NCBI GenBank assembly: GCA_009809945.1
Contig: WTPW01000718.1
Span: 170,870 to 234,869, forward strand
Origin: Gigaspora margarita
Taxonomy: Eukaryota > Glomeromycota > Glomeromycetes > Diversisporales > Gigasporaceae
Direction of reading: 5' to 3'
DNA length: 64,000 bases
The notes beneath the pieces were generated by a model, which had not been told where the DNA came from, made no database searches, and saw only the letters and a list, made by a program, of their open reading frames with translations. The translations under genes were made by a program, and so were the position numbers. Below, piece by piece: positions 33,649-46,031 of this stretch (position 1 is the stretch's first letter; every line of letters starts with the position of its first letter).

Positions 33649-34660
33649 TTTTTTTTTATATTCAGCAGTCCTATCTTTATTAATTATTTGAACTACAAAG
33701 TAAATTACACTGTCGTATATTCTACCTGTCTATTGTTCTATCTAATAAAGATTCACCAAGCTAATGCCCAATGTGATCTGCCATAACAACTTTCTGTTTC
33801 ACCTCAGATCCTTAACTAACTAAGAATTTTGTAATCAAATGATTAGCCCCTGATGATCACTAACTGGCCATTGTATGCCTTGTCAGGACTACCTATCCTT
33901 TCTTTAAAACTTCTTCCACCTAGATCCGAGCAGAATAGTTTATCCCTTACTCTCATATAAGAAAAGAAAAATATATACCATGTTTACAAAAGAAAATATA
34001 CATGTTTAGGAAACGAAACAGGGAAATGAAAAAAAACAAAAAACAAAAGAAGAATAAAACAAAGAAAACAGCCCTAAACGTAATTCAATTATAACTGAAT
34101 GAAGATGAAAAAAGCAAAAAAAAGAACGATGTAGTCTGACCTACACTAAAAACATGAAAAGAAAAAAGAAAGTTCTGGAAATATCCCAAGCAGTTTCTCC
34201 AAGTGACCTCACGTNACCNTGATTCCAGTATGGTCNGTGCCTTCCCAATTTGGACAGAGTAAACACTGCTGATCTTTTGGAGGGGGTACGCCGAAAAGCC
34301 CACTTTTGAAATTTCCAAAATATCGAAACTATCGACACCAGTATTTTCACTTGTATTGGTAAAGGAGTGTGGTTGTTTCTTTAAAAACTTCATATCCTCT
34401 TACTTCCTTCTATTGAAGGGTCCTCATTATTTCTTTTCGGTGAGTAATAAACTCTGAGCTTGTCAGCAGGCAGTCTATGAACTTTGCCTCTAAACAACAA
34501 GTGCCAATCCCGCGGTAAGTGATGAACTCTGAAGATACTAGCAGATAGTCTATGACCTCTATCCCTAAATAATAGATGCCGTTTTATGGTTTCAGATCTT
34601 TGGATTATATGAAAAAATTTTAAAAAAAAATTTTGGGAATTATGTGTACAAGTGAGTTGT
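33649..34660 (-). mobile_element. Retroposon (about 1 kb) with 20-bp TSD, LINE-like 3' end
   Basis: ATATAAGGGTACTATTATTT occurs at 33629-33648 and 34661-34680 as a perfect 20-bp TSD. The poly-T at the left shows minus-strand orientation with a poly-A tail. The last bases before the tail (TAATAAAGATAGGACTGCTG) resemble the LINE's (AATAAAGTAAGGGCAAGACT then GCCG). The 5' part has a tandem duplication (34440-34500 and 34515-34562, TGAACTCTGAAGATACTAGC-like). The ORF at 34393-34085 shows no known domain and holds N bases. It is either a LINE-mobilised non-autonomous element or a 5'-truncated LINE relative. Confidence 0.85.
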
Positions 34661-34849
34661 ATATAAGGGTACTATTATTTACACCATGGTTTTTGCTATT
34701 TGTACTATAAATTTTGTGTAATATTAGATCATTAATCAACCTTTTCTATTTGCACTATAGTATAGTTATACAAACATTTAAAAAAAATCTTATCTTGCAT
34801 CTCTATATGTTGTTAGAACCCCGGACATCTCTCATATAGATTATAACTG

Positions 34850-37800
34850 ATCTGCATAAATTTAGACATTTTTGCTACCCCTAAAATCAAATAAATTTGC
34901 TAAAAGTTGAATTATTACATATAAATTTTATAGCAATTTGCTAAAAACTAAATTATAACATCTAGTATCAGGTAAAAAAAATTTTTAATTTGAATTCAAA
35001 GAATTAAAATAAAAAAATTTTCATCAAATTTGTTCAAGAACTCGTAGAGATATCTTTGATGAAAGTTCCTGTAAACAATTTCAATATAGCTTCTTTGTAA
35101 TATGTTTTTTTGTTTTTTCAAAATAACCCACTATTCGGCAATAATTTACAAGAAATTTTTCTATACTAACTAAAAAAAATTATAACAAGACTAGTAGCGC
35201 ATATCATAGACTAATAGAATCTTAAATTTCATGAAATAATATTGAAAACTTGTGAAGATATTAACGTTTTTGTAAATTTAGATGCATACATTTTCGCAAG
35301 TTTTCCTCTATATTCAAATGCTTTGAAAAGCACTTTCTCAAAATGAAACTTCCAAAACATGATTAAGTAAATTAATATAATAGGTATTCGAGATTTTTAA
35401 ATTAAAATTTCATCAAAAATGAATTAATATTAATGAAATTATAATGATTTTTCAATTTGCTTTCAGATTCGGAATTGTCTAAAATTTTTAATTTTGATGA
35501 AAACAGAAAAATCACTATCACAAGCTAGATTTTTACAAGTTCAAATAAAACAAGATACTGCGCACTAATAAAATCAATAGAGTATAGGTAAAAATTTTTG
35601 TTTTTAAAATTTCAAGTTATTTGGTTAAATATTTTTTCTATAATAGCTATTTTTATTTGGCGCAGCTTCTTTATAATATATTTTTTGAAAATAGAAGAAT
35701 CTTATATCAAAGATATCTCTATGAGTTCTTGACCAAATTCGATGAAAATTTTTTTATTTGAATTCTATATATTTGTAGAATTTAAAAAAAAAGTCTTATT
35801 AAATTTGGTCAAGAACTCATAGAGATATCTTTGATGAAAGATTTTTTCTATTTTTAAAAATATATATCACATGCCAAAATTGAGAGAAATTTGAATCTAG
35901 TTGCAACAAAAATCTAAATATCTTCATTAATATTAATCCGTTTTGATGAAATTTTAACTAAAAACTCTCGAATACCTATTACCGTAAATCACCGAAAATA
36001 AGCACCCCCAAAAATAAGCACCCCCCTATAACAATTGTAAATCTCTAAAAATAAGCACCTCTAACCGAAATTAGCTGTGATCTATATAATTTAATATTAT
36101 AAATCAAACTTTAAAATTTTCGTGCAATCTATTTGGACTAATATTCGAAATAGTTTGATTATATTCGAAATTAATCTACAAGCTCTGTATTACAAGATCA
36201 GATTAGATCTTTTGTTTATAAAGGACCCTGGATATCTCTCATATAGGTCATAACTGATTTGTACAAATTTTAAGGTTTTTGCTACCTCTAAAATCAAGTA
36301 AATTTGCTAAAAATTTAATTATTACATTAAGTTTTTATAGCAATTTGCTAAAAACTAGATTATTACATTTAGATAGTGCTCTTAGGTTCAGGTATTTTAA
36401 AAAAATTGTTCAGCATATAAAAATAGGGAATTGCTATTTGCATCATGGATTTTTGCTATTCATAGCATAGTACATAAATATTTTAACTTTTAAAAACTTT
36501 TATTAATATTATCTCTATAAGTTTTTGATCAAATTTATAAAAAATTTTTTATTTGAATTCTATGGCTTCGTAGAATTAAAATAAAAAAATTTTCATCAAA
36601 TTTAGTCAAGAACTCGTAGAGATATCTTTGATGAAAGTTCCTGTAAACAAGTTCAACATTGTAATATTTTTTTTGTTTTTTTTCAAAATAATCCACTATT
36701 CAGCGATGATTTACAAGAAATTTTACTATGCTAACTAAAAAACAATTTATAACAAGACTTGTAGCGCATATCATAGACTAATAGAATCTCAAATTTTATA
36801 AAAAAGTATTGAAAACTCGTGAAGATAGTAACATTTTTGTAAATTTGGATGCATACTTTTTCGCAAGTTTTCACCTAAACTTCAAATACATTCTGAAGCA
36901 CTTTCTCAAAATGAAACCTCCAAAACGTGACTAAGTAAGTTAATAGAATAGGTATTTGAAAGTTTTCAAATAAAATTTCATCAAAAACAGATTAATATTG
37001 ACGAAGTTATAATAATTTTTCAATTTGCTTCCAGATTCGGGATTTTCTAAAATTTACAATTTTGATGAAAACAGAAAAATTCCATCACAGGCTAGATTTT
37101 TACAAGTTCAAATGAAACAAGTTACTGCGCACTAAGTAAACTTTTAGAGCATATTATTGACTAATAGAATCTCAAATTTTATGAAAAAATGTTAAAAACT
37201 CATGAAGATATTAACGTTTTTATAAATTTGGAATGCATACGTTTTTGCAAACAATTTTGGCACGTGATATATGTTTTTGGAAATAGAAAAAATCCTTTAT
37301 CAAAGATTTCTCTACGAGTTCTTGACCAAATTCGATGAAAATTTTTTTATTTTAATTCTACAAATATATAGAATTCAAATAAAAAAATTTTTATCAAATT
37401 TGGACAAGAACTCATAGAGAAATCTTTGATGAAAGATTTTTTCTATTTCCAAAATGTATATCACATGCCAAAATTGTTTGCAAAAATGTATGCATTCTAA
37501 ATTTACAAAAACGTTAATATCTTTACGAGTTTTTAATATTTTTTCATAAAATTTGAGATTCTATTAGTCAATAATATGCTCTAAAAGTTTACTTAGTGCG
37601 CAGTAACTTGTTTAATTTGAACTTGTAAAAATTTAGCCTGTGATGGAATTTTTCTGTTTTCATCAAAATTGTAAATTTTAGAAAATTCCGAATCTGGAAG
37701 CAAATTGAAAAATCATCATAACTTCGTCAATATTAATCTGTTTTTGATGAAATTTTAACTAAAGACTTTCAAATACCTATTCTATTAATTTACTTAGTCA

Positions 37801-39220
37801 CGATTTGGAGGTTTCATTTTGAGAAAGTGCTTCAGGATGCATTTGATATTTAGGCAAAAACTTGCAAAAAAGTATGCATCTGAATTTACAAAAACGTTAA
37901 TATCTTTACAAGTTTTTAATACTTTTTTATAAAATTTGAGATTCTATTAGTCTATAATATGCGCTACAAGTCTTGTTATAAAATTTTTTAGTTAGCATAG
38001 TAAAATTTCTTGTAAATCATCACTGAACAGTAGGTTATTTTGAAAAGGCAAAAATTATTATATAAATTACTAACTAATTCACTTAATGATAATTATTTGT
38101 TTATCAACATACAATCATGATTAATGATTGTAATACATATGCAGGGTAAGTACCAAGTTTCTATTGATACTAAAGCCCAATTATATGCTACAACTACTTT
38201 TCAATTATAATTATCACTTTGCTTCGTATAGCCATTAATAACTTGTTATATCCAGATTGATTATAATCAAAATATAGTATATGTGATCAGAAATTTTTAG
38301 AAATTTTTAGTGAAGATCATTCAAAATATTTATCTGAAAATAAGCACACCCTACATATTGGGAGGGGTACTTATTTTCAGCAATTTATGGTATATCAACA
38401 TACTTAGTCACATTTTGGAGGTTTCATTTTAAAAAAGTATTTTTGGAAGCATTTGAATATAGAAAAAACTTGTAAAAACATGTGTCTGAATTTACAAAAA
38501 TATTAATATCTCACAAGTTTTCAATATTTTTTCATGAAAATTGAGATTCTATTAATCAATTATATGCTCTAAAAGTTTACTTAGTACGCAGTAACCTGTT
38601 TTATTTGAATTTGTAAAAATCTAGCCTGTAATAGTGATTTTTCTGCTTTCATCATAATTGAAAATTTTAGAAAATTCTGAATCTGGAAGTAAATTGAAAA
38701 ATCATCATAACTTCGTCAATATTAATTCGTTTTTGATAAAATTTTAATTTAAGACTCTTGAATACCTATTATATTAACTTACTTAATTATGTTTTGGAGG
38801 TTTCATTTTGAGAAAATGCTTTTGAAAGCATTTGAATATAGAGGAAAACTTGCAAAAATGTATGTGTCTGAATTTACAAAAACATTAATAACTTCATAAG
38901 TTTTCAATATTATTTCATGAAATTTGAGATTCTATTAGTCTATAATATGTGCTACAAGTCTTGTTATAAAAATTGTTTTAGTTAGCATAGTAGAATTTTT
39001 TGTAATTATTACCGAATAGTGGGTTATTTTGAAAAAACAAAAAAACATATTACAAAGAAGCTATGTTGAAATTGTTTACAGAAAATTTCATCAAAAATAT
39101 CTCCACGAGTTCTTGATCAAATTTGATAAAAAATTTTTTATTTTAATTCTACGAATCTATAAAATTCAAATAAAAAATTTTTTATTAAATTTGATCAAGA
39201 ACTCATAGAGATAATATTAA
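34850..39220. repeat. Foldback within a foldback, arms about 1 kb
   Basis: Four related copies of a ~900-bp arm are present: 34850-35600 (+), 36225-37230 (+), 37470-38050 (inverted) and 38400-39220 (inverted). Landmarks are ATTAACGTTTTTGTAAATTT, GGAGGTTTCATTTTGAGAAA, TGATGAAAACAGAAAAAT and their inverses. The inner pair lies inside the TA-flanked element 35982-38390, which sits at the centre of the outer pair. Core modules lie at the loops (35705-35835, 37290-37430). It is non-coding. Confidence 0.75.
35982..38390. mobile_element. TA-flanked element with CCGTAAATCACCG ends, enlarged by an inner foldback
   Basis: CCGTAAATCACCGAAAATAA with GCACCCCC at the left is inverted at the right as GGGTACTTATTTTCAGCAAT and TTATGG. 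TA flanks are at 35980-35981 and 38391-38392. Joining the flanks gives CCTATTATATCAACATACTT, which matches the uninterrupted sister arm at 38764 (CCTATTATATTAACTTACTT), a direct empty-site check. The ends resemble MITE family A (AAAATAAGC). About 1.8 kb of its length is the inner foldback. Confidence 0.8.
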
Positions 39221-39341
39221 CTACAATTATTATACAAATTACTAACTAATTCGCAATTGTATTATATAATTATTTGTTTATCAACATACAATTACAATCA
39301 ATGATCATAATACATATGCAGAGTAAGTACCAAGTTGCTAT

Positions 39342-39653
39342 ACCAGTATGATCACGTTTCTTGTGAAACATGAAATGTGTATAGGGATGGTTGGAATCGA
39401 CTTTATGTGTGTCGCTTATGCTGATTTCCTTGGAATCCTTTTATAGCAAAAGCTACGATTCTCATTTATCCATTATTGGAAAGAAGTTAAGTTTTTACCA
39501 GTACGATCACGTTTCTTGTGAAACATGAAATGTGTATAGGGATGGTTGGAATTGACTTTATATGTGTGTCGCTTATACTGATTTCCTTGGAATCCTTTTA
39601 TAGCAAAAGCTATGATTCTCATTTATCCATTATTAGAAAGAAGTTAAGTTTTT
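39342..39653 (+). repeat. Recent 156-bp tandem duplication, plus a diverged third copy
   Basis: Two nearly identical units begin at 39342 and 39498 (ATCACGTTTCTTGTGAAACA, GTATAGGGATGGTTGGAAT, TTTCCTTGGAATCCTTTTAT). A shorter diverged copy lies at about 39905-40000 (CATCACGTTTCTTGTATAAC). TTTCTTGTGAAACATGAAA is a dyad. No open frame crosses the units. Confidence 0.9.
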
Positions 39654-40534
39654 TAATTCGAATAACGTAATTTCTTAGGTGTGTCATTATGATGAAATAG
39701 TTACGTCATTTTCTGTTGATCATTATTTGAACATATACAGCATATGAAAGAAAATAAAACTTGCAGTCAATAAATATTAAATATTATTATATACTGGTTT
39801 ACACGTCTTTAATTATAGGCGATAATCCATTAGCAAAGTGATGGGCTCAACGTTATTGCGAGGTTTTGTTTTTTTCCTTGTTTTTCCCCTTTTTTCTATA
39901 TAGTTCCATCACGTTTCTTGTATAACATGAAATGTATTATTAATCCTTTTTTTTGAGTAATGATTTTCATTTATTCGTTTTTGGAAAGAGTTAAAATTTT
40001 TACTACTGTAAGATATGTAATAATTTCATATGCAGATATAATAACTCATTATGATGCCAAATGCGTCACTGATTATTTCGAAATTTATCATTATGATGCA
40101 ATTGGTGTTAATGATATTAATTTAAAAATTTTATAATGTAAATCTACGCTACTGATCAAGTTTTTATATTTTAATATTTGAACTTTCATTGCATTTCATT
40201 TTCTTCTAAACATGATTTCATCTTTTATTATTCACATAAAATAGTTTCATTTAACAATTGCTTCAAAGACATCACGTTTTGCCAATACTCATTTCACTGA
40301 CAAGCTTATTGTATAGATGATGATAAATTTATAGATAAGTTTGGTTTATGAACAATGTATTTTGCTAACTACTCATTTTGCAAAGTAATTCTAGTCAATA
40401 TAGAATTAAGAGATATGAGCTATTGATGAAAGATAATTTTTATGAGATGAACTTGCCTGCAATCAATCGTCTGTAAAATAAGCTTGTTGTTGTATGAATG
40501 TTGATGGACTGTGGTATCTTTGCACTACATGGAA
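39654..40534. other. Intergenic DNA with short motif repeats
   Basis: It contains the third copy of the 156-bp repeat and recurring CATTATGATG motifs near 39690, 40050 and 40090. It is slightly less AT-rich than its surroundings. No supported gene. Confidence 0.4.
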
Positions 40535-41057
40535 TCTGAAAACATAGGTCAGTCAGTCTTTTTTTTCTAATTTACTATAAATAAATAGAATAAATGTTCA
40601 CACTAAGGTTATACAAGATTAATTCTTCATTTTGCACAAGGAATCAAAAATTGGGCCAGCAATCATATTTTTTCTATTAGTCCTATGGGAAATTTGAAAT
40701 TAAAGATCTCCATCAGGTGACACTTAATGAGAAATAGTAGAAAGAAACAACTACCAAAAATCGAACAATTGTCACAATTGGGATCTAAAAAAAAACAATT
40801 AAACAATGGGTCAGCAGGTAATACAAAACAAAAAATCAACTTTGTGTGGCCTTATCAGGAGCATGGTGATTTGGATAACTTTATGAAACCACATTTTCTA
40901 TTGGCTATTTCTAAATGCAGGTATTTTCTAGTAAATATTGTGATTATATATGATTGTTGAAATCGAATTACAATAAACGTAAGGAGATTATTTTTTTCCT
41001 ATTAAAGCTAAGACAAGGTTGTTTTTTTGTTTTGGATTTCAAAATCCATGCCCAGTC

Positions 41058-41122
<65 letters not shown>

Positions 41123-41405
41123 NTTTTTTTAATCTACACTAAATTAATAAACTCATTACATTTAAAACTATCCAAAGTTACTTTTTGTTTTACATAATAT
41201 AGAATCAGAAAATTGGGTTAGTAGTTAAATTTTTTGATCAGTTCTATTGGGTAATCCTGTAAAATAATGTATCTATCAAGTGATACTAGATCAATTTATA
41301 GAAAATAATTAGCATGATTGGAACTTAAAAAAAAATATATTTTTGAATATTGAAAAATGGGTCAGCACGTAATGCAAAACAAAAATATCAACTTTGTGTC
41401 CTAAT
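40535..41405. repeat. Dispersed repeat family B, copies 3 and 4 in tandem
   Basis: Copy 3 (40535-40865) and copy 4 (41110-41405) share GAATCAAAAATTGGGCCAG or GAATCAGAAAATTGGGTTAG, then ATGGGTCAGCAGGTAAT or ATGGGTCAGCACGTAAT, then CAAAACAAAAAATCAACTTT. They are separated by a poly-T tract. Small ORFs at 40727-40960 and 41309-41497 lie inside the repeats and are not supported as genes. Confidence 0.65.
41060..41120 (+). repeat. Poly-T tract (61 T) with adjacent ambiguous base
   Basis: It is an uninterrupted T run followed by AAN and T7. The N points to an uncertain or collapsed homopolymer. It could be the A-tail (minus strand) of a small retroposon, but no flanking duplication was recognised. 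Confidence 0.9.
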
Positions 41406-42600
41406 GTGTTCAGTTTATTAATAAGCACAGTTGGCGCTGTGGCCATTGCAAGTGATGCAATAGCAATAACAATGCAAGACCTCACATGTGAAAGCAAAGT
41501 AGGGACCTCATGTTTGTAAAGAAACTATGTACATGGTAAGCAACTCAAGAGGCCCACTAGGCTCTATGACAATAGCAGTACAAGGGTCTTCATTTGATAT
41601 TCAGCACTAATGGACTGTAAGAATCTTTTTTTTTGGTTGTTGAGCTTCATACCTTTAGTGAATTTCAGAACAGGCCAGAACAGGCAGGCCTGTTCTAACC
41701 TATTAATAATCTGATAAAATAGTTTCATTCAATGATGAAACCAAATCATTAGGCAACTTGGGTAATTGTTTTTGAACCCTGACCAATTTTATATATATTC
41801 CATAATAAAATTTTGATCTGAATTTAAAATAATCTACTTTTAATTTACAAATGAAACTTGTGACGATATAATACAAGTATACAATGGATTATAAAATAAC
41901 AAGTTTTTGATATAATAGTGAGAAAAATAAGTACAATTTTTTAGAAATATGTAACCAAGAATATGTAAATTCTTGTATGCACCTGCTAATATCAGGCACT
42001 TCGCAAATACAAATTCAATAACTAAATTCACCAAATGCAACTTCTCCATCGTCCTAGTGAATAAATAATACTTATAAATACTGGATATTCCATTTTTTGA
42101 CTAAAGTTTTCCCCACATCAAACAAAAAATGTTATTAAACAAAATAAACCATCAACAAATATCTTTACTTCATCGATAAAATGATTACATAAATGCTATA
42201 AATATAATCCTTAACCCAAAATAAAGATCGTACTGGTCCTGCGCTGCATCACATGCTGCGCAGCTACCCTAATTAATACTAAAGCCCAATTACATGCTAC
42301 AACTACTTTTATTTATTTTTAATTATAATTGATTATCACTTTACTCTATATAGCCATTAATGACTTGTTATATTCAGATCAATCATTATAGCACAACTTA
42401 ACTTGTTACATTGATTTTTGCAAAATGTGAGTAAATTGCTAAAAATAAAATATAACATGCATAAAATCTTAGTAATTCACCAAAATATTCAATTATGATC
42501 CTTTTTAAAATTAACTTCAATTTGCTAAATTTTAAATTTGGATTTTAGATCAAATTTGAATCAATTTGCTAAAAAAAAATATAACATATATCAGAGATGT
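41406..42600. other. Intergenic DNA
   Basis: A dyad AGAACAGGCAGGCCTGTTCT lies at 41679-41698. The segment 42270-42385 (ACTAAAGCCCAATTACATGC) repeats one near 38170. No supported gene; the ORF at 41840-42049 is AT-biased noise. Confidence 0.4.
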
Positions 42601-42612
42601 CTGGGTCCTATG

Positions 42613-43110
42613 TCATTAATCTACAAAAAAAGATGAGTTTTTATTGGTGCAATATTAAAATGGTCTAAGATTATACAAAAATTGCAAAAATCTTATTCTG
42701 CACCCCTATATGTTGTTAATCTACAAAAAAGTAAGTTTTTATTAGTGCAACTTGAAAATAGCCCAAGATTACATAGAATTGCAAAATTCTGGCCTGCATT
42801 ATGTTAAGGCCTTAAGAAATTAGGTTAAGGGTTGGCCCGCATTATAAAATTAGGGTTAGGTTAGCCCACATTATAAAATTAGATTAGCAGGCCTATTAGG
42901 GCACTCTAACTAGTCACAAAGTTACATAAAAATTGCGAAAATCTTATCCTGCACCCCTACATGTTGTTAATCTAAAAAAGGCCGAGTTTATATTGGTGCA
43001 ATATTAAAAAAGCCTAAGGTTACACAAAAATTGTAAAAAATCTTTTATATATATATTGTTAATTTATAAAAAATGAGAAGTTTTTATTGGTACAACATAT
43101 ATTACCATAG
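42613..43110. repeat. About 100-bp repeat, four partial copies
   Basis: The unit (TTAATCTACAAAAAA, GTTTTTATTGGTGCAATATT, AAAATTGCAAAAATCTTAT) begins near 42616, 42716, 42966 and 43059. A 150-bp insert (42785-42910) holds a smaller tandem repeat (TTAGGGTTAGGTTAGCCCA, CATTATAAAATTAG) with telomere-like TTAGGG. The inverse of the unit is present at 34720-34840. Confidence 0.65.
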
Positions 43111-43175
43111 TGCAATTAGAAAAGATTGATTGATAATTTAATATTACACAAAATCAAATAGCAATACCCTTAATA

Positions 43176-44409
43176 TAATTAAGTTTGTATATATTTTAAT
43201 TGTAATATCTACTAATTCTGTTATTTGTTATTCTATTAATACATAGTTGAGCTATTTTTTATAGTTATTTTGAATTTTATTATAAATTATTGTAATAATT
43301 CTCAAACCTTATTTGTTATTCAGTGATATAGTGCATAGTTAAGGTTGAGCCAATTTTTATTATAAATTCTATTATAAGTTACTATAAATATTGGTTTTAA
43401 AACATATTCATTATTCTAGTAATAATCATATTAGCAGATTTACAGAATTAAAATTGGGTCTAAAATGGTTCCAAAAATATGATTGTTTACAAAAATTTAT
43501 TGGTCAGATGATGATCAAATAATCAACAAATAAATGATCAATATAAATAAACCTATTAGATAAGCACCAACCCATTAGATCTTAGAGATAAGGTAGTTTG
43601 ATTTGCAAATTATATGAAAATTAGTATCTTGAAAAAAATTAATTTTGTAAATCTATCTAGCAAATTCAACAATCAACTCTTTTCGATAATTCCTTGTACC
43701 AAATTTTTTAAGAACTCAAACTTATGAAAAACTATACAGTTAGTATATTTATATATAACAAAAATTTACCAAAGCTGCTATTAGGTACAAAGCCCATTAC
43801 TATATATTCTATAACTAAAATAGAGATAAAAAAGAATAGTAAACTTATAAGTGAAGCACCTTGGCAGGCTTTGGTGCTATTAAGCAAAGATGTTGTAGAG
43901 AAACTCTAAAGCTTTGTCAAGGCCTATGGATATGAAAATAGAAGTAGATACTTGGTTAGATATATTATTCTGTATAGTGTAACTCTTACAACTACTTTTA
44001 TTTTGGTACTTTCTTTCTGTACCACTTTAGACTTTTCAGAATTTCACAAAAGTGGGCAATTTGACATATTCTCTTCAAAAGGCAGTATTTACTCCTTTCA
44101 AATTAGGATGTATCAACTGAAATAGAATTTCTCACAAGGTTATTTGAATTAATACTTACCAAATAAACAATAACTGGTATAATAAAGGTCAGAGAGATTA
44201 CATATAAAAACTTCTGGATGTTAGACAATTTTCATTTTTTTCTTTTTCACTTTTATAGTGTTAAATTAGATTTTTTTCTATACAATTCTATATAATTATT
44301 AAAGTTTTACATGGGCAAAAATAGTGTTGCATAGCCAATTTTTTTTGGTCTTTTTTTCTTTTCTCTATTTGTTTTATTTTATTTTTTCATTTAACCTTTC
44401 TCTTTTTTT
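43176..44409. other. AT-rich intergenic DNA
   Basis: No supported gene. A 61-codon frame at 43724-43909 reaches GC-richer sequence (AAGCACCTTGGCAGGCTTTG) but has no domain, splice partner or promoter that I can point to. Confidence 0.4.
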
Positions 44410-46031
44410 AAAGAATTACTTTTATACTACCCAAATTTGCTATTCATACCCTCTAGCCCGTCCTCTGACCCTTTCGACCCAGTATGTGTAATGTAGTACA
44501 AACTGAGATCATGTGACTTTTGATTATTGTATTTTGACCAATAGTTAAATTACACAAAATCTGGTCACGTGATCCAGGAAACAATAATAACCAATCAAAA
44601 TTTGAACCTGAAGCAGGTTCAAATTTAAACTACAAATTAAGTTACTCCACGATCGACAATAGTTGCTACATAGTAAAGTCCAAATTATACTATATAAATC
44701 GATTATTATCGCTTAAGTAAACATATTTGGAGATCAAAATACAAATATAGTAAAATTTTTAGCAAGATTGGAAAAGATTTTATTATTTAACTTTTAAACT
44801 TTTACGTTTGACAAAAAAATAAAAATTTTTTAAAGAAATATATTTGACGAACGTAAAAATTAAAGGCTAAATAAAAAATGGTTCTAAATTGTATGAAAAC
44901 TTGATACAATATGTATTTTGATCTTCTAAACATATTTATTTAAGCACTTATAATTGATTTATATAGTAAAATTTGGGCTTTACTATGTAGCAACTACTTG
45001 CGATCGCTAAAAACTACTTTCTGAAAAAGAGGTTTTTTTAGCGATCACAAGTAGTTGCTACATAGAAAGTCAAAATTTACTATTTAAATTGATCATAAGC
45101 GCTTAAGCAAATATGTTCAGAAGATCAAAATACATATTTTTTCAAATTTTCATACAAATTAGAGAACATTTTATTATTGACTTTTTAACTTTTACATTCG
45201 ATGAAAAAATAAAAATTTTTAAACCAGTATATTCGACAAATGTAAAAATTAAATGCAATATAATAAAATATTCTCCAATTTGTATAAAAATTTGGTAAAA
45301 TATGTATTTTGCTCTTCTGAACATATTTATAAGCGTTATAGTCGATTTAAATAGTGTAATTTGGACTTTACTATGTAGCAACTACTTGTGATCGCTAAAA
45401 ACCTCTTTCTGAAAAAGAGGTTTTTAGCGATTACAAGTAGTTGCTACATAGTAAAGTCCAAATTATACTATTTAATTCGATCATAAGTGCTTAAGTAAAT
45501 ATGTTTAGAAGATCAAAATACATATTCTACCAAATTTTTATACAAAGCAGAAAACATTTTATTATTTAGCCTTTAATTTTTATGTTTGTCAAATATATTT
45601 CTTTAAAAAATTTTTATTTTTTCATCAAACGTAAAAGTTAAGAAGTCAATAGTAAAATGTTCTCCAATCTTGCTAAAAATTTTACTATATTTGTATTTTG
45701 ATCTCCCAAATATGTTTACTTAAGTAATAATAATTCGATTTACATAGTAGAATTTGGACTTTACTATGTAGCAACTATTGTCGATCGTAGGATAACTTAT
45801 TTTATAGTTTAAATTTGAACCTACTTTGAGTTCAAATTTTGATTGGCTATTATTGTTACCCAGATTGCGTGACCCAGATTTCATATAACCTAACCATTGG
45901 TCAAAATGCAAGAATCTGAAAGTTATGTGATCTCAGTTTGTATTACATTACATGTGACTTGGTCGGAAGGGTCGAAGGCCGGGCTGGGGGTATGAATAGC
46001 AAATTTGGGGGTATAAAAAGTAATTCCCTTT
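44410..46031. mobile_element. Large foldback (1.6 kb) of alternating hairpins
   Basis: The ends AAAGAATTACTTTTATACTA with TTGCTATTCATACCC, and GGGTATGAATAGCAAATTTG with GTATAAAAAGTAATTCCC, are inverted. Inside, a cassette (GTTGCTACATAGTAAAGTCC, GATCAAAATACATATT, TTTTATTATT) alternates in orientation. Two strong hairpins are centred near 45025 and 45415; for example CTAAAAACCTCTTTCTG is followed by its inverse. The ORFs at 45113-45298 and 45142-45381 are opposite-strand readings of this palindrome, not genes. Confidence 0.85.

Larger units (their letters stand above)
33630..43175. mobile_element. Composite of nested inverted repeats (about 9.5 kb)
   Basis: The left end reads ATAAGGGTACTATTATTTAC and, past the retroposon, TTTTGTGTAATATTAGATCA and CCTTTTCTATTTGCACTATA. 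The right end (about 43105-43175) carries the inverse: TAGTGCAATTAGAAAAG, then TAATATTACACAAAATC, then GCAATACCCTTA. Between them lie inner foldbacks (34850-39220), tandem repeats, dispersed repeats and spacer. The composite reading rests on these matching ends; it could also be several neighbouring elements of one family. Confidence 0.5.

Noticed and set aside
41060-41142. Coding end with poly-Phe
   Set aside because: The reading is a translated poly-T tract with an ambiguous base.
43724-43909. Small protein gene
   Set aside because: The 61-codon frame has no domain, no neighbouring exon, and similar-length frames are common by chance here.
44800-45400. Opposing ORFs at 45113-45298 and 45142-45381
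   Set aside because: Both strands read alike because the region is a palindrome; the peptides are by-products.
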